Assembly: GCF_000091325.1 (NCBI RefSeq) | Contig: NC_014012.1 | Coordinates: 992,001-1,056,000, forward strand | DNA: 64,000 bases | Source: Shewanella violacea DSS12 | GTDB lineage: Bacteria > Pseudomonadota > Gammaproteobacteria > Enterobacterales > Shewanellaceae | Direction of reading: 5' to 3' | Part shown: positions 9,774 through 18,281 of the stretch, piece after piece | Position numbering within the stretch: position 1 is the stretch's first letter | How the letters are laid out: the number at the start of each line of letters is the position of its first letter | Position numbers and translations under genes: made by a program | The notes under the pieces: generated by a model | Seen by the model: the letters and a program-made list of their open reading frames with translations, nothing else | Databases searched by the model: none | What the model was told of the DNA's origin: nothing

Positions 9774-11240
9774 TCAGAAATACTCAATTTCCAGTTCATA
9801 GATCTCTGAGTTTTCCTCATCTGACTCGTATTTTGCCAGTAGAAAAAAATCATCTCGATAAAGGTCAACCATATCGAAATTATCACTGGCGTCCTTGTAC
9901 TGCTTGAGTAGTGATTGTTTATCCGTAGGCAAACCTAGCTGTTTTATAGATTGAAAAAATTGAGCTTGTGTATTCTCTTGCTTTTGTACTGCAGCAAACA
10001 CTGAAGGTGACACTCTTATTTTGCTTAGTTGGTTATTCTTATATTGAACCTGAAGATGATCACCTATCAACCACCAAACTCCTGAACCTGAAATATTCAA
10101 TCGACTCATTTGAGGATATATATTCTGTAACTGGCTTAACGTGGGGTTGTTGGCTTGGGGGAAACTAAGGAGTGAGAATAGTGCGCTGAGCTGTGAGGCT
10201 GTTGGAATATGAGTAACATCATTTTTCTTGCTAACCCCATTGTTTGATCTTGGGTACAGCTGATATTCAGTTAATAGATATACAGGCTCTGCTTTTCTTT
10301 TGGGATGAAATTTCTCGAAAGATAATTGCAGCTGAGTGGTTTGGTTCGAGATATTTAATAAGCTGCCACCGGCTAATTCTTTAGCTTGAGGGAGCTGAAT
10401 TATGGCATCACTTAGATTTGTTTTTTGTGGTACCTCGCCATTAACACGCCAGCTAATATCATCGAAGCCTTCTCTAGGTTCGATAAGGTTTTTACCATAA
10501 GCAGTTAAGAGAGGTGTACTGCTATTAATTTTAATTAAGCTGTTGTTTGTAAAAACAAACCAAAGGCTTCTGCCATATCCCCATGCAGTATTATTACTCT
10601 CTAAATTAATTTCAATACTAGGAGGGCCAAGTCTATTTCTGACTTGGGTGGTCATCATGCCTAACTCTATACCGTAAGCACCGCTTTCTAGTGAGATATA
10701 GGGGGCGGGAACAAGTATTTTTTTGGCTAAGCCAGCCGGTGAGCGATCTTCCGGTAAAGAAATTGTGTAGGAATAACCGAAACTGTGCATCTTGTAGCCT
10801 TGGGAGTTAAATGCAGTTCTTTGTTTGGTAAGGCTCTTATCATGGAGGCAGAGTTTATAAAGGTCGGCTTTTAGATTTGTAGTCAGTCTGGTGTTAGCTT
10901 TTTTATATTTGGTTCTAAAGTTCGTATTATTAACTGAGAGCTGCTTAGTGCTGTGCATTATATGATTGACGTCAGTTAAGCTGATGGCATCGGCTCCTTG
11001 CTGAGTGGCTTGAATTCTCAGTGTTTGTAGTGCTTGTTTAAAAGCCTCGCGCTCCTCAAAAGCACCTGTACCCACATAATCCTGTTCTGAAATTTGGATT
11101 GATAAGGGCTCTAAGGTTTCGATTATACATTTTGGTTGATAATCTAGAATATTGGCCAGTTTCTCTGTTTGGGCAAATGTGGGGTTGGAAATGCAAGTAA
11201 ATGTAGCTAAAGATAAGAGATAAGACTTGTATATGTTCAC
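9774..11240 (-). CDS. Secreted protein of unknown function
   Basis: The GTG at 11240 has AAGGATG at a good distance and begins a signal peptide (MNIYKSYLLSLATFTCISN, predicted cleavage after PTFA). The 488-residue protein should be periplasmic or exported. I do not recognise the family. Two stretches resemble the SmpA/OmlA-BLIP-like fold motif of G(M/T)...V...LGPP followed by an aromatic WGYG and F.NN.L.KI: about residues 190-240 (clear) and 355-415 (weaker). This suggests two related beta-rich halves, which is inference. The N-terminal part has a Cys pair (C38, C131) that could form a disulphide. No neighbour clarifies its role. Confidence 0.7.
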   Translation of the reverse strand: MNIYKSYLLSLATFTCISNPTFAQTEKLANILDYQPKCIIETLEPLSIQISEQDYVGTGAFEEREAFKQALQTLRIQATQQGADAISLTDVNHIMHSTKQLSVNNTNFRTKYKKANTRLTTNLKADLYKLCLHDKSLTKQRTAFNSQGYKMHSFGYSYTISLPEDRSPAGLAKKILVPAPYISLESGAYGIELGMMTTQVRNRLGPPSIEINLESNNTAWGYGRSLWFVFTNNSLIKINSSTPLLTAYGKNLIEPREGFDDISWRVNGEVPQKTNLSDAIIQLPQAKELAGGSLLNISNQTTQLQLSFEKFHPKRKAEPVYLLTEYQLYPRSNNGVSKKNDVTHIPTASQLSALFSLLSFPQANNPTLSQLQNIYPQMSRLNISGSGVWWLIGDHLQVQYKNNQLSKIRVSPSVFAAVQKQENTQAQFFQSIKQLGLPTDKQSLLKQYKDASDNFDMVDLYRDDFFLLAKYESDEENSEIYELEIEYF

Positions 11241-11388
11241 TGGTTTAGCATCCTTGAGGCCATTGAATTAAACCAGTCTTGACTAGATATGTGACTGAGT
11301 CAATAGCCTATAAAATATGCTGTCAGTATCTTAAGGTATTTAAGATTCAACTTTTAATGATTTCGTGGAGCAAGTTAACAACTTGCTA

Positions 11389-11871
11389 TTAAAAAGCATA
11401 GCCATGAGATCCTGCCACTGCTCCAGCTACGGCGATTAAGCTTAATGATAAGAGAAAAATATGCATCTTATGTATTAGATTAAAGGTCTTTTCACTATCT
11501 ATTACTGCCTGCTCATGGAACCATTTGTGCAGGAATAGGGGCTCGAATACAAAAAGTACTAAGGTGAACATAAGCCAGACCAGCGTCATCAGATGCATCC
11601 ACCAAAACTGCGGGTGTAGATAGCGATCCCAGCCATTGATGATATCCAGCATCACATAGCCTGAGATGCCGGTGGCTAAAGTGACAAACTTAGCCTGAAA
11701 TGAAAACTTGCTCTCTAACTGCTCAAATAGTTCGAGCCGCTCCTGAGGTGATGCGATTTGTTTCACCGCTGGGATCAGTATTGTGGTGACAAATGCCACC
11801 CCACCTATCCATAAAACAACCCCTAAAACATGGACTGCACGGGCGATAACGAAATAATCATATTCTTCCAT
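11389..11871 (-). CDS. Four-helix integral membrane protein, CopD-like
   Basis: The 160-residue protein has four hydrophobic helices (about residues 9-32, 58-75, 92-113 and 138-157). The first carries a conserved-looking RAVHVLGVVLWIGG segment with a buried His, and further His residues appear at WWMHLM and LIHKMH. This arrangement resembles the CopD / uncharacterised four-helix membrane superfamily, whose members may bind haem or metal. The start ATG at 11871 has only a weak GGGAAAG site. The gene stands alone with about 150 and 265 base gaps. The function is not known, and the CopD link rests on helix layout and His positions only. Confidence 0.65.
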   Translation of the reverse strand: MEEYDYFVIARAVHVLGVVLWIGGVAFVTTILIPAVKQIASPQERLELFEQLESKFSFQAKFVTLATGISGYVMLDIINGWDRYLHPQFWWMHLMTLVWLMFTLVLFVFEPLFLHKWFHEQAVIDSEKTFNLIHKMHIFLLSLSLIAVAGAVAGSHGYAF

Positions 11872-12046
11872 AAAGAGACTTTCCCACTAGATAAAGCCAT
11901 TAATATGCATATAGAATACTTGTTAACAAGTTATGGTTCTGTGGTGTGAATCAAGATTTACGGCTTTTTTTGATTAACTCAGTGTGATTATTTATCAAGG
12001 GATAAGGTATCTTTACGACAATATCAGCCCCCATGATGAGTCGTGT

Positions 12047-12092
12047 ATGATTGCCGCCAGAGCCAGTATTAACCAGCTCTGGTGGCAATCAT
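12047..12092. other. Long 17-bp-stem hairpin
   Basis: Two 17-base arms (starting ATGATTGCC and ending GGCAATCAT) pair fully apart from one G-U, around a 12-base loop. It lies 44 bases past the end of the DUF4442 gene. No T run follows on either strand, so it is not a classic terminator. Confidence 0.75.
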
Positions 12093-12136
12093 AAGGTCAT
12101 GGAGGTTCGTTTGATCAAACCTGAGGCCTTATCTGC

Positions 12137-12613
12137 TTATCTCGGTGGCTTAGCCGAAATCCACAGTTTAATGTGTCCCTGGACGACTATGATGTCGTTT
12201 TCATCATAGGCTGTAACTGGAACCAGTAGGTCTCCCTCTACCCATTGCTCAGATTTCACTTCGGCGACACAGCGGATGTCACTACCAGCCTTAGCCGTGT
12301 AGTCTAAGCTCATTCCTTTAGGTATCCATCTTAAGTGATGTGGGATAGAGGCTTCAGCCATCACCCCCATGGCCATCTCTAGACCATTACAGATGGCGAT
12401 GACATGAACCGTCTTAATATGATTATGTACCGCATTACGTTTCTTGATGAGGCATTCACAGTAATGAGGTCTGAGGTTAGTGATCAGAGGCTTGATGGTA
12501 CCGAAGTAGGGGGCCATACGGGATACCATGACCGAGAATATCTTGTTGCCGAAGGGAAAGCGGGTGACCTTGTTGTAGAGGGCCATCACCTTAGTGGGTC
12601 TTTGTTGTGTCAT
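12137..12613 (-). CDS. DUF4442 hot-dog fold protein, probable acyl-CoA thioesterase-like
   Basis: The 158-residue product matches the DUF4442 (hot-dog) pattern. A YCECLIKKRNAVHNHIKTVH motif is followed by AICNGLEMAMGVMAEASIP, which forms the central helix, and then by beta strands ending in GHIKLWIS. Hot-dog proteins of this kind usually act on acyl-CoA or acyl-carrier thioesters, but no substrate is known for this family. It has no signal peptide, so it is cytoplasmic. The start at 12613 has only a weak ribosome site. It is followed by the long hairpin at 12047-12092 and is divergent from popT. Confidence 0.8.
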   Translation of the reverse strand: MTQQRPTKVMALYNKVTRFPFGNKIFSVMVSRMAPYFGTIKPLITNLRPHYCECLIKKRNAVHNHIKTVHVIAICNGLEMAMGVMAEASIPHHLRWIPKGMSLDYTAKAGSDIRCVAEVKSEQWVEGDLLVPVTAYDENDIIVVQGHIKLWISAKPPR

Positions 12614-12764
12614 CTTTATCTGGCCTTTTAGTTATTTAAAGTTGGAGTATTGACCCCTGGTCGGATGAGTTTAGATTATATGGGTAACAAAAAATTAACA
12701 AGCTGATTTTAGTCAGTGTTGGCTTGAACTAAGGAAAACAGCCTCTTCAGGGGAATAAAATTTC

Positions 12765-12845
12765 TTCTGCCGATTAATTTAGCCTAAATAAAACAAAGTT
12801 CATTTCCCTTTAGCAGATCATGAAACGTATAATCCCTCGGCAGAA
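12765..12845. promoter_or_regulatory. Long-range 9-bp inverted repeat in the popT leader
   Basis: TTCTGCCGA at 12765-12773 and TCGGCAGAA at 12837-12845 are perfect complements 63 bases apart, ending 63 bases before the popT start. They could close a structured leader RNA. Such pairs can also arise by chance. Confidence 0.3.
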
Positions 12846-12908
12846 AAACTTATACCTATAGATATTACATATAGAACAAGACTATTTAACTAAATTTAAG
12901 GCTGAAAA

Positions 12909-13865
12909 TTGAAATACCTGCTTATCTACTTAAAAGGCATGGCTATGGGCGCTGCCGATGTGGTTCCTGGCGTTTCCGGTGGAACCATAGCTTTTATCAC
13001 AGGTATTCTCGATACCTTGCTAGACAGTATTCGCCGTATCAATCCAAGTTTAATTAAGGTGGTGCGGGAGCAAGGCGTTAAAGGTGCATTTAATCATGTC
13101 AACGGACCTTTCCTTGTGTGTGTGTTCGGTGGAATATTAACCAGCATCTTCAGCCTGTCTAAGTTGATCTCCTATCTTCTGGTGGCTCATCCTATACCTG
13201 TGTGGTCCTTCTTCTTCGGCCTTATCTTGATCTCGGTAGTGCACATGCTCAAGCAGGTAAAAGGCTGCTCTGTGATACGAGTAGCGCTATTCGCCTTAGG
13301 CATTCTATTTGCCTGGGGGATCACCATGCTTAACCCTATCTCGCTGGAGATGAGCTACCTTAATATATTCATAGGTGGCAGCATTGCCATCTGTGCCATG
13401 TTACTTCCTGGGATCTCGGGCAGCTTCATCTTGTTGTTATTAGGCCTGTATCCATCGGTATTGGCCGCGGCTAAAAACTTAGATATTGCCGTGCTTGCTG
13501 TCTTTGCCACTGGATGTATTTTCGGGCTACTCACATTTAGTCATCTTCTGTCTGCACTGCTTCGCAAGTTTCACGATGCCACCCTTATCTTCTTAACGGG
13601 CTTGATGTTGGGGACTCTGGGCAAGATCTGGCCCTGGAAAGAGGTGCTTACCTGGCGTGAAAATTCTGCCGGAGAACAGGTTCCTCTGTTGGAGCAGAAC
13701 CTCTCACCTATGCATTTTGAGCAAGTAACCGGACAAGGGGCGCATATTTCTTGGGCTGTAGCAGCCTTGATTGCAGGTATATTACTCGTATGGGGAATGG
13801 AGAAAGTTGCTAAGCGAAATGTCGGTTCTGACACAGATAAGCCCAAGCTTAATAAAGAGATCTAA
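12909..13865 (+). CDS. popT: DUF368 (PopT-type) undecaprenyl-phosphate transporter
   Basis: The 318-residue membrane protein has the DUF368 hallmark MGAADVVPGVSGGTIAFITG at residues about 13-32, and its internal counterpart MLLPGISGSFILLLLGLY at about 161-178. This fits an inverted-repeat transporter of about eight helices. Members of DUF368 (PopT) have been shown to return undecaprenyl phosphate across the inner membrane for reuse in envelope polymer synthesis. The start is TTG at 12909, because the MKYLLIYLKGMAMGAADVVPG N-terminus is full length for the family and AAGG lies about 8 bases upstream. The uppP gene at 41517 belongs to the same lipid-recycling pathway. A small lipoprotein gene follows after 4 bases. 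Confidence 0.88.
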   Translation: MKYLLIYLKGMAMGAADVVPGVSGGTIAFITGILDTLLDSIRRINPSLIKVVREQGVKGAFNHVNGPFLVCVFGGILTSIFSLSKLISYLLVAHPIPVWSFFFGLILISVVHMLKQVKGCSVIRVALFALGILFAWGITMLNPISLEMSYLNIFIGGSIAICAMLLPGISGSFILLLLGLYPSVLAAAKNLDIAVLAVFATGCIFGLLTFSHLLSALLRKFHDATLIFLTGLMLGTLGKIWPWKEVLTWRENSAGEQVPLLEQNLSPMHFEQVTGQGAHISWAVAALIAGILLVWGMEKVAKRNVGSDTDKPKLNKEI

Positions 13866-13869
13866 TCTA

Positions 13870-14052
13870 ATGAAGCGAGTAGTTATTATCACGGCTCTGT
13901 TGGGCATTTCAGCTTGCGCAACTAATATCGATTTCGACAGCGATGACAGTGCAATGCAAGATACTGTGGAAGCTATGCAAGATCCTATGATCAAAAATAA
14001 TCAACATATGATTGAGGATGCCAGAAGAGACGGCAGGATGGAGCGCGATTAG
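13870..14052 (+). CDS. Small lipoprotein, unknown function
   Basis: The 60-residue product has a short signal MKRVVIITALLGISAC with lipobox at C16. A polar, acidic tail of about 44 residues follows, ending RRDGRMERD. The ATG at 13870 lies 4 bases after the popT stop codon, which implies translational coupling and a shared transcript. The family is not recognised. It would be an outer-membrane or periplasm-facing anchored peptide. Confidence 0.75.
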   Translation: MKRVVIITALLGISACATNIDFDSDDSAMQDTVEAMQDPMIKNNQHMIEDARRDGRMERD

Positions 14053-14106
14053 CCGAGAAACTTGAAGCTGGTAGACAGATCCTAATAGGATCTGTCCTAG
14101 GACTTA

Positions 14107-14454
14107 TTAACCAGCTTGGCGGCTATTGTCGACCGGTTTCTTATCATAGTATTCGAAAGGGAACAGGTTTCTAATTTTTTGTGTGTTAGCTTGGTTCACA
14201 TTGGCCGAAATATGTAGTCTAACTGCACCAGATAGCTTTTCACATCTGACAGCACAGGTGAGCTTTTGGGATTTAGCTAAGGCTCGACAGTCTTTCTGAA
14301 ACTTCTCAGGGATTTTTCCCTTATGAGATTTAAGTCTTCCATCTTTAAAGTGCATCTCGAAGATAGTCAGCCCTTTCTTGCCGCTAAAGATGAGCTTATA
14401 AGCGAGAAAAATCGCTATTGCTATAAATAGCACTTTCAATATTGTAGGTGTCAT
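14107..14454 (-). CDS. DUF3634 family protein
   Basis: The 115-residue product has one N-terminal helix (residues about 4-22). A domain follows with the pattern FEMHFKDGRLKSHKGKIP, then CRALAKSQKLTCAVRCEKLSGAVRLHIS, then QKIRNLFPF, as in DUF3634 proteins of Shewanella and Vibrio. The start at 14454 has a good AGGATGACGAG site. The soluble part should lie on one face of the inner membrane. The function is unknown. It converges on the popT/lipoprotein unit. Confidence 0.8.
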   Translation of the reverse strand: MTPTILKVLFIAIAIFLAYKLIFSGKKGLTIFEMHFKDGRLKSHKGKIPEKFQKDCRALAKSQKLTCAVRCEKLSGAVRLHISANVNQANTQKIRNLFPFEYYDKKPVDNSRQAG

Positions 14455-14659
14455 CTCGTCATCCTGTCCTAATTAGTCGCATAACTTTAAATAACAATAC
14501 TCTTGTGACTGATGTTTTAAAAGTGCTCTAGTGCAGTCTTCTTATAAGCTTGTTGTTTTTATGTAGCGCAAATTGGAGTATTTGGTAAATTCTCTTGTCA
14601 TGTGACCTTGATGGGCTATTATTAACGCTTAAGGACAGCAGTCAATCAAGGATGGTCAT

Positions 14660-14845
14660 ATGTTTTTATCTAATGCACAGCGCTGGGCTCAGATCTGTGA
14701 GCGTCAAGCCGAGATCATAGAGAATCTCTCCAGTACATTTCCCGAACGTAAAGAATTTCACAGTGATATAGGCATCAACTGGCGTCGTTTAGGCGAACAG
14801 GTGAGTAGGGGGGAATCCTTGGGTACTTTGGATAATCTCAAATAA
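14660..14845 (+). CDS. Small protein, unknown function
   Basis: The 61-residue ORF has a good AAGGA ribosome site 8 bases before the ATG and is followed by a strong terminator at 14897, so it looks like a real monocistronic gene. The sequence is hydrophilic and mostly helical in character (RWAQICERQAEIIENL, then WRRLGEQVSRGESL). I do not recognise a family. Confidence 0.65.
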   Translation: MFLSNAQRWAQICERQAEIIENLSSTFPERKEFHSDIGINWRRLGEQVSRGESLGTLDNLK

Positions 14846-14896
14846 GTGAATTCTCTAGACTCCACATCTATATTAGATAAGTTATTTTGATAGACT

Positions 14897-14923
14897 AAAA
14901 ACCGCCTGATTGGCGGTTTTTTG
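14897..14923 (+). terminator. Strong terminator after the 61-residue gene
   Basis: A 10-bp stem (AAAAACCGCC/GGCGGTTTTT) with a 5-base loop runs into a T tract. It could also work on the other strand. Confidence 0.85.
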
Positions 14924-14958
14924 TTGTCTTGCCTAAAGACCATGACAATGACCGTGAC

Positions 14959-14975
14959 TAATACCAAGCGGTATA
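14959..14975. repeat. Short palindromic repeat, copy 1
   Basis: taataccaagcggtata is a near match to the unit at 63714-63730. Short elements of this form (ATACC...GGTAT) recur in Shewanella intergenic DNA. Confidence 0.5.
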
Positions 14976-15059
14976 GATCTGGACCCCAAACAGGTCTGAT
15001 TTTAGACTGCTAATCTCCTTCCTCAGCCCCACTTAAGTTAATCATCAATCAGATGAAAA

Positions 15060-15074
15060 TGATATTTATTATCA
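15060..15074 (+). promoter_or_regulatory. Fur-box-like palindrome
   Basis: TGATATTTATTATCA matches the 7-1-7 Fur consensus TGATAATNATTATCA at 13 of the 14 defined positions. It lies about 275 bases before the DUF5666 lipoprotein start and in no gene. Iron control of that gene is an inference. Confidence 0.5.
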
Positions 15075-15349
15075 GAATCGTTTGCGTTTGTTGTTTTTTA
15101 TATCCTGTTCTAGTTAAGTAATTTAGTTTAAGTATCTATCAAGTACAGACTTATTAGTTGTGTGTATATTTTATACTTATTGTTCATTTTGTTTTCTGTT
15201 AATGGATTGTGACTTGCTTAGACTCACTCTTGCCCATCTGGTCGCTTAAATGTTGATGGGCAGTAAATGTTAGATGTGAAGGGGCCATGATTTTTGTGGC
15301 CACCATAATTTATATCACCTGCCGAAAGAGCAGACATTTGGAGTATATT

Positions 15350-18019
15350 TTGAATAATAAAAATAAGTTTATCCCTACCATCGCCCTGGCGAGCATCTTT
15401 TTAACCGCTTGTGGATCAGACTCGAGTAACGAGTCCACGGCAAACAGCCAACTCAATTTAACCATAAGCGGACTCCCCGTTAATGCCCTGGCTCAAGTGG
15501 AGGTCACAGGGCCTAATAATTACCGAACCAGCCTAACCGCTACAAGTACCCTTAAGGATCTCGTACCCGGAACCTATGAGGTGAGCGCAGCAGAGGTGAT
15601 AGTCGCAGGCTCACCCTTCAGGACCGCCTCAGTATCTAGCTCATTCTCTCTGGTCGCCGGAGAGAGCGCCGCGAAAACCTTAATTTATGGGGCTCCTCAG
15701 CTCAGTATTGGTGCCATAAGCGGCTTTGGCAGCGTTTATGTCAATGGTGTTAGATATGCAACAGATGACACTGAATTTAGCCATAACGGCGCAGCAGATA
15801 GCTCTGAGTCCCTATTGAGTGTCGGTAAGATAGTCAAGGTTCAAGCCCTAGTTCCAGTAGGGGGGGATGCTATTGCCATAGGGGTGAGCTACTCGGCCGA
15901 TGTGATTGGTGAGATTCAATCAATAGATTTGGCCAAGGGGGTTATTCGGGTCTTAGGCCAAAGCTATTTTATCAATGAGCTTACTCAATTTGAAAATCTT
16001 ACCTTCGACCAGCTAACAGTCGGCCAAGGCATCGAGATCAGTGCCATCAGAGATGAGTCAGGTCAATATATGGCAAGCCATGTGGAGCTAACTGACTCCT
16101 TAGTAAGTTGGCAGATCTTGGGTGTGGTCACTAATCTGAATCTTGATACTAAAGTATTTAACTTAGGTTCCCTTATTGTCGACTACTCCGGGGTTGAGCT
16201 CGATGGTGAGTTTAAGAACGGCTCCCATGTAGAGGTAAGCTCAGCCACAGGTATGGAAGCCGATAGCTTAGTTGCGGACGCTATCGAGATTCAGGAGATG
16301 GAACTCCCTGGCGCGAGATTGGCACTAGAAGGCATTGTCAGTGAGCTCAATGGCAATGAGTTTACTGTCGATGGTCGCCTGTTTAGCCTTAACAGCGATA
16401 CAGAATTTACCCAAGGGAAAAGAGAAGATCTACACAGCGGAGTCGCAGTTAGCCTGTTAGCCGATATTATTGAGGGTGCGAGTCCTGTATTGGAGATCAG
16501 AATCGAGTTGCTTAACGAGATGGAGATCCAAGGGCAAGTCGAGTCACTGAATGCAGAAGGTTTTACGCTTGCTGGCATCGAGTTTCTTGTGGATGAGTTT
16601 ACTCGTTATGAGGATGATTCAGACTTGGACATCAGAAAATTCTCCCTGGCGGATATCACCGTGGGGGATCGACTTGAGATCCAGGCATTCGAGAATGAAG
16701 CAGGCTTGGTCTGTCGTGAAATCGAACGTGAAAATGCCAACGAGGCCGACATAGTAGAGCTAGATGGTGCTGTAGACGCTATCGAGTCGCCGACATTTTC
16801 AATGAAAGGCCTGACAGTACGGACCAGTGCCTTAACACAGTTTGAAGATGCGTCGGGCAATGTCATAGGTCAGGACGAATTTTTTGCGGCTTTAATGGTT
16901 ATGGACCAAGTCGAAGTGGAGGGCACAGTCATTAACGGCGAGCTGGTGGCGCTGGACGTTGAGATGGAGTCAGAAGATGATAATGCGGTTGAACTCTCGG
17001 GCAAGATAGATAGCCTGGATTCGGCTCAGTCATTCACTGTCAATGGTCATAAGGTGATAACCAATGGTAATACTCGTTTTGAAGATGGTATAGAGGCCAA
17101 CCTAAGCTTGGATGTTGTCGTCGAGATTGAAGGGAGTCAGGCTGATGATGGCACCATTTTAGCTGATAAAATTGAGTTCAGTGAACTCGATGACCATGAG
17201 ATTGATCTCCAGGGCGTGATTGCAAGCTTAGGCGAGATGAATTTCGATCTTGGCGGCCTGAGTATCAGTTTCGATCTTGATACTGAATTCGAGTACGGAC
17301 AAGCATCGGATCTGGCTCTGGGACGATACTTGATAGTCGAAGCCCAGTTACAAGAGGATGGCTCACTGCTGGCTCGGGATATCGAATTCGATGATGAGGG
17401 TCAGTTGGAGATTGAAGGCTCGGTTGATGGCTTCAATTCGGTGACAGATTTTGTCGTCAATGGGCTTAAAGTGACCACCACTGCCGCTACTCAATTTGAA
17501 AATGGTACTCAAGATTCCTTGGCTAATGGCAAGCGTATCGAGGTCGAAGGCCTGCTGGAAGGCACTAGTCTGCTTGTGGCTCAGGTAATCGAGTTTCAGG
17601 GGCCACAGGAGCGGGAGCTTGAGGGCAGTATTGAGCAGTTTGTCAGTGCCTCTGAGTTTACCTTAGCCGGCGAAGCCATCATCACAGATAGCTTCACTCA
17701 ATATGATAAGGGGAGAGCGAGTGATCTGGCGGCCGGGGTAAAGGTTAAGATCCAGGGATATCTCAACGAGTCCGGCGTTATTTTGGCCGAGGAGTTGGAG
17801 TTTATCCATAGTCAGCAGCTACAGGTGTCCGGCGCCATAGACAGTTTTGTCTCTACACTGGAGTTTAGTGTCGATGGTCAGGCGGTACTCACGGACGAGA
17901 CGACCGAGTTTACCGGCGATATAAAAATCGCGTTATCAGCGGGTTTGAAGGTGAACGTGGAAGGTTATTTACAGGAAGGCAATATCCTGCTTGCCACTAT
18001 AGTCAGTGCTGTAGAGTAA
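15350..18019 (+). CDS. Lipoprotein of 11 DUF5666 repeats
   Basis: The TTG at 15350 is chosen because TTGGAG lies about 6 bases upstream and it begins a lipoprotein signal (MNNKNKFIPTIALASIFL, lipobox LTAC, C21); product 889 residues. After a short Ig-like segment, 11 repeats of about 62-78 residues run to the end. Each follows the DUF5666 pattern: G.I.S......F.V.G..V.....T.FE.G....L..G..VEVEG.....G.LLA..IE. The protein is strongly acidic. DUF5666 is a small beta-barrel-like domain of unknown function, often in envelope proteins. It should sit on the outer membrane. A terminator follows at 18046 and a Fur-like site lies upstream. Confidence 0.88.
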   Translation: MNNKNKFIPTIALASIFLTACGSDSSNESTANSQLNLTISGLPVNALAQVEVTGPNNYRTSLTATSTLKDLVPGTYEVSAAEVIVAGSPFRTASVSSSFSLVAGESAAKTLIYGAPQLSIGAISGFGSVYVNGVRYATDDTEFSHNGAADSSESLLSVGKIVKVQALVPVGGDAIAIGVSYSADVIGEIQSIDLAKGVIRVLGQSYFINELTQFENLTFDQLTVGQGIEISAIRDESGQYMASHVELTDSLVSWQILGVVTNLNLDTKVFNLGSLIVDYSGVELDGEFKNGSHVEVSSATGMEADSLVADAIEIQEMELPGARLALEGIVSELNGNEFTVDGRLFSLNSDTEFTQGKREDLHSGVAVSLLADIIEGASPVLEIRIELLNEMEIQGQVESLNAEGFTLAGIEFLVDEFTRYEDDSDLDIRKFSLADITVGDRLEIQAFENEAGLVCREIERENANEADIVELDGAVDAIESPTFSMKGLTVRTSALTQFEDASGNVIGQDEFFAALMVMDQVEVEGTVINGELVALDVEMESEDDNAVELSGKIDSLDSAQSFTVNGHKVITNGNTRFEDGIEANLSLDVVVEIEGSQADDGTILADKIEFSELDDHEIDLQGVIASLGEMNFDLGGLSISFDLDTEFEYGQASDLALGRYLIVEAQLQEDGSLLARDIEFDDEGQLEIEGSVDGFNSVTDFVVNGLKVTTTAATQFENGTQDSLANGKRIEVEGLLEGTSLLVAQVIEFQGPQERELEGSIEQFVSASEFTLAGEAIITDSFTQYDKGRASDLAAGVKVKIQGYLNESGVILAEELEFIHSQQLQVSGAIDSFVSTLEFSVDGQAVLTDETTEFTGDIKIALSAGLKVNVEGYLQEGNILLATIVSAVE

Positions 18020-18045
18020 ATTTATCGCATCTTAGATGAGCTAAC

Positions 18046-18070
18046 AAAAGGCTGCTAACGTGGCCTTTTT
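18046..18070 (+). terminator. Terminator after DUF5666 gene
   Basis: The arms AAAAGGC and GCCTTTT enclose a 10-base loop and are followed by more T. It lies 26 bases after the stop codon. Confidence 0.7.
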
Positions 18071-18281
18071 TATTAGAGAGTCTATGATTTTTAATCAGAA
18101 CGCCAAAGGTACACACTTACTCAGCGAGGACATATCATCATATACAATCATGTGGTTAACTCAGTATTTCCGGGTGTGATATAAAATATGGCGAAGAAGA
18201 CTCCGCCATATTTAGTGCTAATCATCATACTCGACACAAACCTGATATTGCGATGAAGACCTGATTTGAGTCTGTTTCAGA

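Larger units (their letters stand above)
14846..15349. other. Intergenic region, 504 bp, with terminator and Fur-box-like site
   Basis: This stretch holds the terminator at 14897, a short palindromic repeat at 14959 and a Fur-box-like palindrome at 15060. About 275 AT-rich bases without a convincing ORF then lead to the DUF5666 lipoprotein gene. An upstream in-frame ATG at 15287 exists but gives no signal peptide. Confidence 0.6.

Noticed and set aside
16291..16866. Minus-strand ORFs inside the DUF5666 gene
   Set aside because: They are antisense frames made open by the repeated coding pattern, with no start signals.
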